Origin: Alkalihalobacillus alcalophilus ATCC 27647 = CGMCC 1.3604
GTDB taxonomy: Bacteria; Bacillota; Bacilli; Bacillales; Bacillaceae_D
Assembly: GCF_000292245.2 (NCBI RefSeq)
Contig: NZ_ALPT02000108.1
Location: 1-11,378, forward strand
Length of the DNA: 11,378 nucleotides
Direction: 5' to 3'
The translations under genes and the position numbers were made by a program. Within the stretch, counting starts at the first letter, position 1. Each line of letters starts with the position of its first letter. This document shows, piece after piece, positions 1 through 7,034 of the stretch. The notes beneath the pieces are model-generated. The model ran no database searches, had not been told where the DNA came from, and saw nothing but the letters and a program-made list of their open reading frames with translations.

Positions 1-31
1 AGTTCATCTTCAAACGCAGGCTATGAAACTA

Positions 32-81
32 AAAACGATTACCCACATGTAAGAAACATTTCTTAAAAGGGTAATCGTTTT
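32..81 (-). terminator. Probable intrinsic terminator of the yhcR-like gene
   Basis: A perfect 13-bp inverted repeat (AAAACGATTACCC at 32-44 against GGGTAATCGTTTT at 69-81) starts 9 bases past the stop codon of the large nuclease/nucleotidase gene. In the minus-strand RNA the 3' arm ends in a run of U (GTTTTTAG). The 24-base loop holds a second nested inverted repeat, AAGAAA/TTTCTT (51-64). The T run is short and partly inside the stem, and the stem is only moderately GC-rich, so efficiency is uncertain. Position and symmetry make a transcription end the most likely reading. It may act in both directions, because the plus-strand end is also T-rich. Confidence 0.75.
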
Positions 82-90
82 AGAATCCTA

Positions 91-3000
91 TTAAACTTTT
101 AATCGCTTACTTTGATACATCATACCCGCAGCAATTAACAGTAAAACGGCTCCAATTAAAATCAATTGATAATTAGATGTTGCCGTATTAGGTAAAACCT
201 TTCCTTTCTCAATTTTGTCTTTACTGCTCTCAGCGCCACCCTCTTTTTCTTTTCCTTCTCCTTTACCCCCTTCTTTTAACTCTTCTTTTGAATTATCACC
301 TTCTTTTTGAGGTACATCTACCGTGTCCTCTGGAAGCACTTCTTCAGTTGATTCAAGAACAGTAAAAAGACTAAAATGATCGGTTGTTGCGGTCACTTTA
401 TGATCATCACTATATGATCCACCAACAAGCTCCCACTTATTTGTAGCTTCATTCAAATAATAGACTTGTAACTTATCTAAATCGGAAACGGACTCGATGT
501 CTACATTAAAAATAAGCGTAATTGGCTTGTCAAACTTTGTGAGGAACTGCTCACCTTCTTGTAACTTTAATTCAAATACTGAACTAACCTCATTATGAAA
601 ACGGTCATTTAATGAAAGAAAGAAATTTATTTCCTGTTGTCCACTGAAAATGGAGGTCGGAATCGCTACGGTTATTCCTCCTGTTACAACTTCTAATGTG
701 ACATTTTTTTCTTTTAAAATAGCAGCTTGTTCGGCTGTTAAGCTTAAAGTCACAGAATTTTTAAAATCAGACATCTGAATGGAAAGAATCGCATCATCTG
801 CTAAATTTCGGAGCATCTCAGTTGAGATCGTGATCTTCCCGTTAACAATAATTGCTTCAACCACAACATAGTCTAATTCACTTGGCTCTTCTGGATCGGT
901 CCCTGGTTCTTTCGGCTCTTCTGGCTCTTCAGGTGTTCCAGGCTCTTCTGGCAACGTACTAATTTCAGCAATTCTGCCATCTGGATAATACGCGATTGGC
1001 TCCGAAAAAGTTTTCACAAAAGAAATAAACGCTTCTAAATCTTCAGGTCCTGTTACTAAGTTCTTTGCATATTGCCCTATTAATTGATACTTATCTCCAT
1101 TAGATTCTGCCATATAGTTGTTCGTTGTAACTGTATAAGTTGCTTCCTCAACTAATGCTGAACCATCTGGTAGAAACATATCAACCACTTCTAATGAGTC
1201 TTTATCCCATGTATAACTAAAACCAGCAATACTAAAATCAGGCCCATAACTTGTAATTTGGGCATTTAATATTTCTCTTAATTCTGCTCCTGTCAGTTCA
1301 AATTTCACGAGAACATTATTAAAAGGTAAAATATTAAAGAGGCGGTTAAAAGTAATCTCACCAGCTGGAAGGTGATCACGAATACCACCACCATTCATTA
1401 AGGCAAAATCACTTTCCATTTCCCAAATCATACTATCGGCAATTAAATTTCCGAGTGGAGTATCGCCATCATTGGAATAATCACCGATCATATCAATAGC
1501 AGCGACACCCACTACTTCATTTAAGATCGGGGCAACTCGATTTTCATAGTCTGCTAGAATCGCTCCCACAGCTGAATCTGGTTCTACTTTACTTTGATCG
1601 ACAAAAACAATTTCAGCCTCTTTTTCGACGATGTCTCCTGTTTCCGGATCAATTAAAACATCTATTGCCGCAAAAGCTTTACCATAATCTAACGCTTGAA
1701 CGATTAACGTATCATCCACGATCGCATTGACGATTTGATGATTATGTCCAGCTAAAATAATATCGACTTCATCATCAACATTGCGAGCTAAATCTGCCGC
1801 AGGTCCAACAGCCGTCTCACCTGATTGTGAGGCAGCCATATGAGCCAAGACGATAATCGCTCTTACTCCCTGCTCCTTTAGTTCGGCTACTGCTTCATTT
1901 ACTGCCTCAACTTCATTCGTAAAATCAATATCTTTAATTCCATCAGGGACAACCATATTCACTGTATCTGTTGTATTGACCCCAACAAAGGCAACTTGTT
2001 CCCCCTCAACTTCAACCACTTCATAAGGCGGTAAAAAATGTTCCCCTGATTCTTTTTCAACACAGTTTGCACATACAAGTGGGAAATCCATACCGGCATA
2101 ACCTTCTGAGCCTTTCCCTTCAGGGTGGTCACCACCATGAACCATTCGTAATAATTCCTCTGTGCCTTCATCAAATTCATGGTTTCCAACCGTTCCAAAA
2201 TCAAAACCGATTTCATTCATCATTTCGATCACTGGCTCATCTTGGAACAAGGCTGCTACAGGTGAACTTCCGCCAATCATATCACCCGAGTGAATAATAA
2301 AAGTATTTTCATTCCGTTCTTCCCATTGTTTTAAATAAGCGGCCACATAATCAAAACGACCAACTTGTAACACATCGTCTCCAACTGTTACATTGTATGT
2401 TTGGTCAATTTTACCATGCAAATCATTCATCCCGAGAAGTTGCATCGAAATAAGCTCTTCATCAGGAATTTGTGGTTCGTTAAACGGTAAATAACCATTT
2501 GCTTCTGCTTCTTCACTACTTGCAAAAAAGACACGTTTATCAACAGGAACCTCTTTCCAGTTTTCTGGTTCCACATAGGTCATCGTATCGGAGTGACCAA
2601 CATAACGATGAAGACCATTCCCTGTTTCTCGGGCTCTAAATTCAAACGGTTGTTCTAATAATGGATTTTCTGGATTCCATATCCCTAACTCTGCTTCTTT
2701 TGCTTCACGAACAGTCGATTGAAATAATTCATAGTCATCTTCATTACCAACAGGCCAAATAAAGTAAGTAGTCGCATACCCTGCTCGGACCATCTCAAGG
2801 TTAATATTTAAACCATCTGATTTACGAATAATTTGAGCAAGTAATCGACCATATTGATCCGTTGCTTCAGGTCCAACTTCAACGATGACTTCATCGCCCA
2901 CACTTAATAACTCATGCATATATTCGGTTGCTTCATCACCATGGTATTTTTGATTTTCATCCAGTTCATTTCGAACACTATGATACGTTTCTGGCGTGTC

Positions 3001-4185
3001 CATATTGAGAAAACGCACAGCTGTTGAACCTAAGACAGGACTAGCAAGATGAATCGTATCCCCATCTGTAATTCTGCCAACTGTCGATTCATAAGTTCCT
3101 TCAGAACTAGGTGGGGCTGGTTGTAACTCTGCCAGAGTAAAATCTGAAGCTTTACGAGGTAGTACTTGATAAGTGTTAAATTGACTTAAAACCCCTGTCA
3201 CCTCATACCAATTCCCTTGTTCAATCGAATCAATCGCATTTGTTCCTTCCATCACACGAACCGTTGTCGCCTGGAAGTCTTCATCGATGAATGAAATATT
3301 ATAGCCACCACCAGCAGGACTACTCGGGATATTTTGTACAAAACCATGGACCGTTACTAGCTGCCCTTCTAACGGCTCCGCAATCGCTGGATCATTTAAA
3401 TCAGCTAATGTCACCTCTACTGGTAAAGGTAATGGATTCCCTTCCGATATTTTTTCAATTCCGTTAGCTACAGGAACAACTTCTAATAAGCCGTTGTATT
3501 CAACTAAATTCCCACGAACTTCAATGAGATCTCCTTCATATAAATCAGGAAATTGATTTTGGTTAAAATTAAATACATTAATCCCAGCTGTCTCATCTTG
3601 AATATAAGTCGTATACTGATTGCCACTAATCGCACTACTATCAACTGTGACAACACCTTGAACGATCACTTGTGAATCAAGTGATTTCGTTCGAGCCTCC
3701 ACTATCGAAATGAGCTCTAAATCTCCCTCCTCAGGGGGCTCTTGTCCAGCTTCAAGAATTTGATAACTAGATGCGGAATGTAATCCTGGAATCGAAAAGT
3801 AATTTTGAAGATTACCAGTAATTTGAACCTTTGCTTGATAGTTCCCTGGATTACTCACTAGATTCAAACCGTTTCTAACATTCCCCGCTGGTAATTGAAC
3901 CGGAATCATTTTCGTTAAATCTGTCTCATCTGGAGAATCTGCTAAAGCCAAATTCGTATTTGTTGTAAAAGGGGGTTCTAATCTAAAATTTGTTGCACTT
4001 GTCACTGTTCCTACTATGTACCCCTCAACGGTTGCTCGCCCTGAGTTATTCTCAATTGCTTCACTAACCGAAATCACATCTTCTGCAGCTTTAACTTGAG
4101 GTGTCAAAGCTGGCAAAAAGTGAGTGAACATTAGTAAAAACACTAAACTCAGATAAATCACTTTTTTCCACAACTGATTTTTCAT
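91..4185 (-). CDS. yhcR: Cell-wall-anchored nuclease/5'-nucleotidase, YhcR-like
   Basis: Secreted multidomain nucleic-acid-degrading enzyme, 1364 aa from the chosen ATG, somewhat longer than I recall for B. subtilis YhcR (about 1,200). That ATG has AGGAGG six bases upstream; the open frame extends 47 codons further 5' but without a comparable ribosome site. Visible parts: signal peptide 1-34 ending VKA-A; OB-like modules about 35-350; SNase domain about 365-508 with DGDT, VRFL (R391), DTPE (E399) and YGR (R447), the expected catalytic residues; metallophosphatase about 578-870 with NDLHG (D588, H590), GD (D635), GNHEFD (N668, H669), H782 and GHNH (H814, H816); 5'-nucleotidase C-terminal domain about 888-1063 with NGGGIR; Pro/Glu linker 1078-1103; a beta-rich domain of unknown role; a Lys/Glu/Gly spacer; LPNTA at 1331-1335, a hydrophobic helix and a basic tail for sortase anchoring. 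Expected action: cleave extracellular DNA/RNA and dephosphorylate the nucleotides. No sortase gene is visible here. Confidence 0.93.
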   Translation of the reverse strand: MKNQLWKKVIYLSLVFLLMFTHFLPALTPQVKAAEDVISVSEAIENNSGRATVEGYIVGTVTSATNFRLEPPFTTNTNLALADSPDETDLTKMIPVQLPAGNVRNGLNLVSNPGNYQAKVQITGNLQNYFSIPGLHSASSYQILEAGQEPPEEGDLELISIVEARTKSLDSQVIVQGVVTVDSSAISGNQYTTYIQDETAGINVFNFNQNQFPDLYEGDLIEVRGNLVEYNGLLEVVPVANGIEKISEGNPLPLPVEVTLADLNDPAIAEPLEGQLVTVHGFVQNIPSSPAGGGYNISFIDEDFQATTVRVMEGTNAIDSIEQGNWYEVTGVLSQFNTYQVLPRKASDFTLAELQPAPPSSEGTYESTVGRITDGDTIHLASPVLGSTAVRFLNMDTPETYHSVRNELDENQKYHGDEATEYMHELLSVGDEVIVEVGPEATDQYGRLLAQIIRKSDGLNINLEMVRAGYATTYFIWPVGNEDDYELFQSTVREAKEAELGIWNPENPLLEQPFEFRARETGNGLHRYVGHSDTMTYVEPENWKEVPVDKRVFFASSEEAEANGYLPFNEPQIPDEELISMQLLGMNDLHGKIDQTYNVTVGDDVLQVGRFDYVAAYLKQWEERNENTFIIHSGDMIGGSSPVAALFQDEPVIEMMNEIGFDFGTVGNHEFDEGTEELLRMVHGGDHPEGKGSEGYAGMDFPLVCANCVEKESGEHFLPPYEVVEVEGEQVAFVGVNTTDTVNMVVPDGIKDIDFTNEVEAVNEAVAELKEQGVRAIIVLAHMAASQSGETAVGPAADLARNVDDEVDIILAGHNHQIVNAIVDDTLIVQALDYGKAFAAIDVLIDPETGDIVEKEAEIVFVDQSKVEPDSAVGAILADYENRVAPILNEVVGVAAIDMIGDYSNDGDTPLGNLIADSMIWEMESDFALMNGGGIRDHLPAGEITFNRLFNILPFNNVLVKFELTGAELREILNAQITSYGPDFSIAGFSYTWDKDSLEVVDMFLPDGSALVEEATYTVTTNNYMAESNGDKYQLIGQYAKNLVTGPEDLEAFISFVKTFSEPIAYYPDGRIAEISTLPEEPGTPEEPEEPKEPGTDPEEPSELDYVVVEAIIVNGKITISTEMLRNLADDAILSIQMSDFKNSVTLSLTAEQAAILKEKNVTLEVVTGGITVAIPTSIFSGQQEINFFLSLNDRFHNEVSSVFELKLQEGEQFLTKFDKPITLIFNVDIESVSDLDKLQVYYLNEATNKWELVGGSYSDDHKVTATTDHFSLFTVLESTEEVLPEDTVDVPQKEGDNSKEELKEGGKGEGKEKEGGAESSKDKIEKGKVLPNTATSNYQLILIGAVLLLIAAGMMYQSKRLKV

Positions 4186-4190
4186 TTCAT

Positions 4191-4196
4191 TCCTCC
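4191..4196 (-). promoter_or_regulatory. Ribosome binding site deciding the yhcR-like start
   Basis: Minus strand reads AGGAGG, then AATGAA, then ATG at 4185. The 6-base spacing is ideal. An in-frame ATG at 4200 overlaps this site itself and the one at 4326 lacks one, so 4185 is the start. The signal peptide begins properly there (MKNQLWKK, then a hydrophobic core). Confidence 0.85.
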
Positions 4197-4327
4197 TCAT
4201 TTTAGACAGAATATTAGGAAAGTTAATGACATAAAAAGACGACAACATCCAACATTTACAATGTCTAGACACGATCAATTCTTTTTCTACAATAACAAAC
4301 ACTTTCCTGCCTTTACAGAATATCACT

Positions 4328-4370
4328 TTTATATAAGGAAAAGGTTAATCGTTTGTAAAAATAAGGTTAA
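4328..4370 (-). promoter_or_regulatory. Candidate PhoP-box promoter of the yhcR-like gene
   Basis: Seen on the minus strand: hexamers TTAACC (4365-4370), TTTACA (4354-4359) and TTAACC (4343-4348), each starting exactly 11 bases after the last. Seven bases later comes a -10-like TATATA (4330-4335; TATAAA at 4328-4333 overlaps). No good TTGACA -35 is present at the matching distance, as expected for an activated promoter. Known: Bacillus PhoP binds TT(A/T/C)ACA repeats with about 11-bp periodicity, and phosphate-scavenging exoenzymes are typical targets. Inference: the gene is induced by phosphate starvation. The leader would be about 140 bases long. The final base of the outer hexamers is C rather than A, so the match is good but not perfect. 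Confidence 0.55.
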
Positions 4371-4551
4371 AGTATCAAATAGCATGTAATCTAACCATTA
4401 CTATATATCTATTACATATGACTCCTATAGTACTTTCGTAATAGCGTCCGTTAGATTATTTCACAATACTATTTAGTCAAAATAATTATTTATACACATA
4501 ACTCATGACAAAGGATAAGCGCAGGAAGATCCTTCTCCCCACGCCTATTCA
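4371..4551. other. Gene-free stretch between sacA and the yhcR-like promoter
   Basis: AT-rich intergenic DNA with no convincing ORF. Weak structures only: an inverted repeat ATGTAAT/ATTACAT (4384-4390 and 4411-4417, 20-base loop), a 12-base palindrome AAATAATTATTT (4480-4491), and AAGGAT/ATCCTT (4511-4516 and 4529-4534, 12-base loop) shortly after the sacA stop. The last could be a poor end hairpin for the sucrose operon but has no real U tract, so I see no convincing terminator. Confidence 0.4.
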
Positions 4552-6021
4552 TTATATTAAGTTATTATTGGACATTTTTTTCGTTCCCAAACGCCATTTA
4601 TGAACCAAAAATGTGGCAAAACCATTTGTTCCAAAGCGAATACTATCATCATTTGTTAGCGGATAAAAACGTGCTGTCAATGTCTTTCGTCCCCCATTTA
4701 CGAAAATTTCGATAGAGGAAGTGTCGATAAATATATGAAGTGAAGACAATTGCTCAACTTCACATTGACGCTTTTCAAAAGCACCGTCTACATAGCTTTT
4801 ACGTTCCAATGTAAACACACCCTTGGAATAAAGGAGTCTTACTGCTCCTCCGATCGTTAACTCCCACCAACCATCTGTTACTGTGATGTCATCGATTAAA
4901 AGTTCTAATGCTTTCCCGTTCACTTCGGCTAACTCAACGTGTTCCTCGTCTAATTGAACATTGTGTATAATAGCAGCCCCAATACGCAATTGCTCCAATT
5001 CTAAAACAGGTAATTGCCATATTTCTCCACCAATAAGTTTTAACTCTCGTGGGAGCGTCATGTTATGCAACCAACGATAAGCAATGGTTGGATGTGCTTG
5101 CTCATCTTGATCAGGAACACTCATCCATGCAAACATAATCCGACGACCTGCTTCGTCTTCTGTTGTTTGCGGAGCATAAAAGTCAAAACCGTGATCAAGC
5201 TCGTGAAAATCGTCATGGTCATACTGTCCCGTTTCTGGATCAAATGAACCGACAACATAGCCTGCTTGATAAACATTTAAATAATTCATCCCTTTTGGCT
5301 CAAGGCCTTGAGGAGAAAAGACCAGCACATCACGTCCATCAAGGGTAAACATATCGGGACACTCAAACATATAGCCAAATTCGCTTAAACGACCTCGTCC
5401 CCCACCTATGAGAATTCCTTCATGTTTCCAATCACGAAGATTGCTTGAAGAGAACAGTACTACGGCCCCTTTTAATTCAGTTGTTTGGGCACCAATCACC
5501 ATAAAAAAACGTCCTTTTTGCTGCCACACTTTCGGGTCACGAAAATGAGACGTATAGCCGTCAGGTAAACGCACAACTGGACCTTCTTTTTGGAAATCAA
5601 GACCGTCTTCAGATACCGCCAAACATTGATAGGTCTCACGATTTCCTTTTTCACCCTTTACATTTCCTGTATAAAAAAGATAGAGTCTTCCTTCATGCTC
5701 AATTGCACTTCCAGAGTAACAACCGTTTTTTTCAAACCACTCAGAAGGCGTAAGGGCAATCTTTTCATGATTCCAATTCACTAGATCTTCTGATGAATAA
5801 TGCCCCCAAAACTTTGCCCCATGGTCCGTTTTAAACGGCATCCATTGATAAAAAAGATGAAAAGTCCCCTTCCATTGAATCCACCCATTGGGATCATTTA
5901 ACAATCCAACTGGAGGCATTAAGTGATAGCGGAGACGGTATGGGTCTTGTTGAACAAGCTCCTGATGTTTTTTTACTTCTTCATCGGCTTCCGTTCGTAA
6001 TTGTTCATCCTTACTCGTCAT
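4552..6021 (-). CDS. sacA: Sucrose-6-phosphate hydrolase (GH32)
   Basis: Cytoplasmic glycoside hydrolase family 32 enzyme, 489 aa, splitting sucrose-6-phosphate from the PTS into glucose-6-phosphate and fructose. The three family motifs are all present: LNDPNG with the nucleophile D43, FRDP (R161-D162, transition-state stabiliser) and the EC motif FECPD with acid/base E220. The N-terminal five-bladed propeller spans about 30-330; the C-terminal beta-sandwich is about 350-480 and includes the SSIEIFVNGG segment typical of the family. There is no signal peptide, which fits an intracellular phosphate-sugar hydrolase rather than a secreted invertase or levanase. The ATG lies one base after the scrK stop, with AGGAGG (6033-6038) inside the end of scrK at a rather long 11-base spacing, so translational coupling is likely. 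It is the last gene of the sacP-scrK-sacA operon. Substrate assignment rests on family and context together. Confidence 0.93.
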   Translation of the reverse strand: MTSKDEQLRTEADEEVKKHQELVQQDPYRLRYHLMPPVGLLNDPNGWIQWKGTFHLFYQWMPFKTDHGAKFWGHYSSEDLVNWNHEKIALTPSEWFEKNGCYSGSAIEHEGRLYLFYTGNVKGEKGNRETYQCLAVSEDGLDFQKEGPVVRLPDGYTSHFRDPKVWQQKGRFFMVIGAQTTELKGAVVLFSSSNLRDWKHEGILIGGGRGRLSEFGYMFECPDMFTLDGRDVLVFSPQGLEPKGMNYLNVYQAGYVVGSFDPETGQYDHDDFHELDHGFDFYAPQTTEDEAGRRIMFAWMSVPDQDEQAHPTIAYRWLHNMTLPRELKLIGGEIWQLPVLELEQLRIGAAIIHNVQLDEEHVELAEVNGKALELLIDDITVTDGWWELTIGGAVRLLYSKGVFTLERKSYVDGAFEKRQCEVEQLSSLHIFIDTSSIEIFVNGGRKTLTARFYPLTNDDSIRFGTNGFATFLVHKWRLGTKKMSNNNLI

Positions 6022-6022
6022 C

Positions 6023-6973
6023 TCACAATCGCCCTCCTAACTTAGTGATTTCTTCTAATGTTGGCAAAGCGGTCATTGCTCCTTTTTGCGAAGCAGCCAG
6101 AGCTCCTGATAGCGAGGCAAATTCAGCTACCCTAACCGCCTCTGCTAGAGTCAAATCTGCTAACTCTCCTTTGTATTCGTTCAATAAATAAAGCATACTA
6201 GAGACAAAAGCGTCACCAGCTCCTGTAGTATCAACAGCTGTGACAGACATCGCCGAAACATACTGATGTCCTTTAGCAGTGTAAACATAACTTCCTTTTT
6301 CACCTAAAGTTAGAAAAATAAGCGGAATTTTATAGGTTTTTAATTGTTCCATCGCTTTTTCTAAATCAGATTCCCTTGTTACAAACTCTAGTTCTTCTTC
6401 TGAAATTTTTAATATATCGGCTTTCTCTAGCATCGAAACAATCGTCTGGTGTGCTTGTTCTTTGGACTCCCATAGTCCTAAACGTAAATTAGGGTCATAG
6501 GAAACCCACATTCCCTTTTCTTTTGCTAAATTGACCGCGTACTGTGTAGCTTCTTTGGCCGGACTTGAAATTAATGAAATGGAACCAAAGTGAAGAAGTT
6601 TATGATTGTAAAAATCTGTCTCAACTATTTCGTCTATTTGTAGAAATCGATCTGCACTTGGATTAATATAAAAATCAAAAGTACGTTCCCCATTAGCTGC
6701 ATTTGTGACAAACACCACACCCGTCCTTACATCTCTTTCTAACATCATTCGATCTGTATGAACACCGTAACCGTTTAACGTTTCTTTTAAAAACCGACCT
6801 AAAACATCATCACCTACTTTACCAATAAATGTTGATTTCGCCCCTAGTCGTGCAACTCCAACCGCTACATTTGCTGGAGCACCACCCGGACTTTTTTGAT
6901 AGTTTGTATTTGATGGATCAAGCGGTATAAAATCAATCAGTGCTTCCCCTAAAGATAGAATTCCCTTTTTCAT
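6023..6973 (-). CDS. scrK: Fructokinase (PfkB/ribokinase family)
   Basis: ATP-dependent sugar kinase, 316 aa, probably phosphorylating the free fructose released by SacA to fructose-6-phosphate. Both PfkB signatures are visible: GGAPAN with the following VARLG (about 30-44) and DTTGAGDAF (248-256), whose D254 is the catalytic base and whose GAGD forms the anion hole. The length is normal for the family. I chose the ATG at 6973: AGAGGTGA precedes it closely, and MKKGILSLGEALIDF is the usual N-terminus. An upstream GTG at 7006 would add 11 residues without a good ribosome site. The gene sits between the sucrose permease and the hydrolase, 61 bases after sacP and one base before sacA. That position supports fructose as substrate over other PfkB substrates such as ribose or 2-keto-3-deoxygluconate. 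Confidence 0.88.
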   Translation of the reverse strand: MKKGILSLGEALIDFIPLDPSNTNYQKSPGGAPANVAVGVARLGAKSTFIGKVGDDVLGRFLKETLNGYGVHTDRMMLERDVRTGVVFVTNAANGERTFDFYINPSADRFLQIDEIVETDFYNHKLLHFGSISLISSPAKEATQYAVNLAKEKGMWVSYDPNLRLGLWESKEQAHQTIVSMLEKADILKISEEELEFVTRESDLEKAMEQLKTYKIPLIFLTLGEKGSYVYTAKGHQYVSAMSVTAVDTTGAGDAFVSSMLYLLNEYKGELADLTLAEAVRVAEFASLSGALAASQKGAMTALPTLEEITKLGGRL

Positions 6974-6998
6974 ATGAATCACCTCTGTTTTAAAGACA

Positions 6999-7027
6999 GC
7001 CTCCACTTTTCATTAAAAAAGGGAGGC
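6999..7027 (-). other. Intercistronic hairpin between sacP and scrK
   Basis: GCCTCC (6999-7004) and GGAGGC (7022-7027) form a perfect 6-bp stem, with TTTT/AAAA pairing possible above a small internal loop. It begins 7 bases after the sacP stop and lies just 5' of the scrK ribosome site. No U tract follows, so it is not a normal terminator. It could protect upstream mRNA, mark a processing site or tune scrK expression; this is inference only. Confidence 0.4.
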
Positions 7028-7034
7028 GGAACTT

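Noticed and set aside
880..960. Repeated ggctcttctgg-like units as a DNA repeat array
   Set aside because: They encode the Pro/Glu linker (PEEPEEPKEPG) of the anchored enzyme; low-complexity coding, not a CRISPR or mobile repeat.
1959..2297. Open frames on both strands inside the nucleotidase domain
   Set aside because: Fully inside a gene with intact catalytic motifs; no independent ribosome site or recognisable protein features.
4186..4326. 47-residue N-terminal extension of the large secreted enzyme
   Set aside because: No ribosome site at 4326 and the extension would bury the signal peptide. AGGAGG with ideal spacing marks the ATG at 4185, and the predicted transcription start lies at about 4323.
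4480..4491. 12-base palindrome AAATAATTATTT
   Set aside because: Pure A/T in an A/T-rich gap, so expected by chance; no T-run terminator or operator context.
4511..4534. AAGGAT/ATCCTT hairpin as terminator of the sucrose operon
   Set aside because: Only 6 bp with a 12-base loop and no U tract (CCTTTGTC follows); too weak to call.
5065..5784. Plus-strand open frames opposite sacA
   Set aside because: Shadows of the GH32 gene; the translations show no domain or secretion features.
6974..7006. GTG start giving scrK 11 more residues
   Set aside because: No ribosome site before it and it falls inside the intercistronic hairpin. AGAGGTGA supports the ATG at 6973, which gives the normal PfkB N-terminus.
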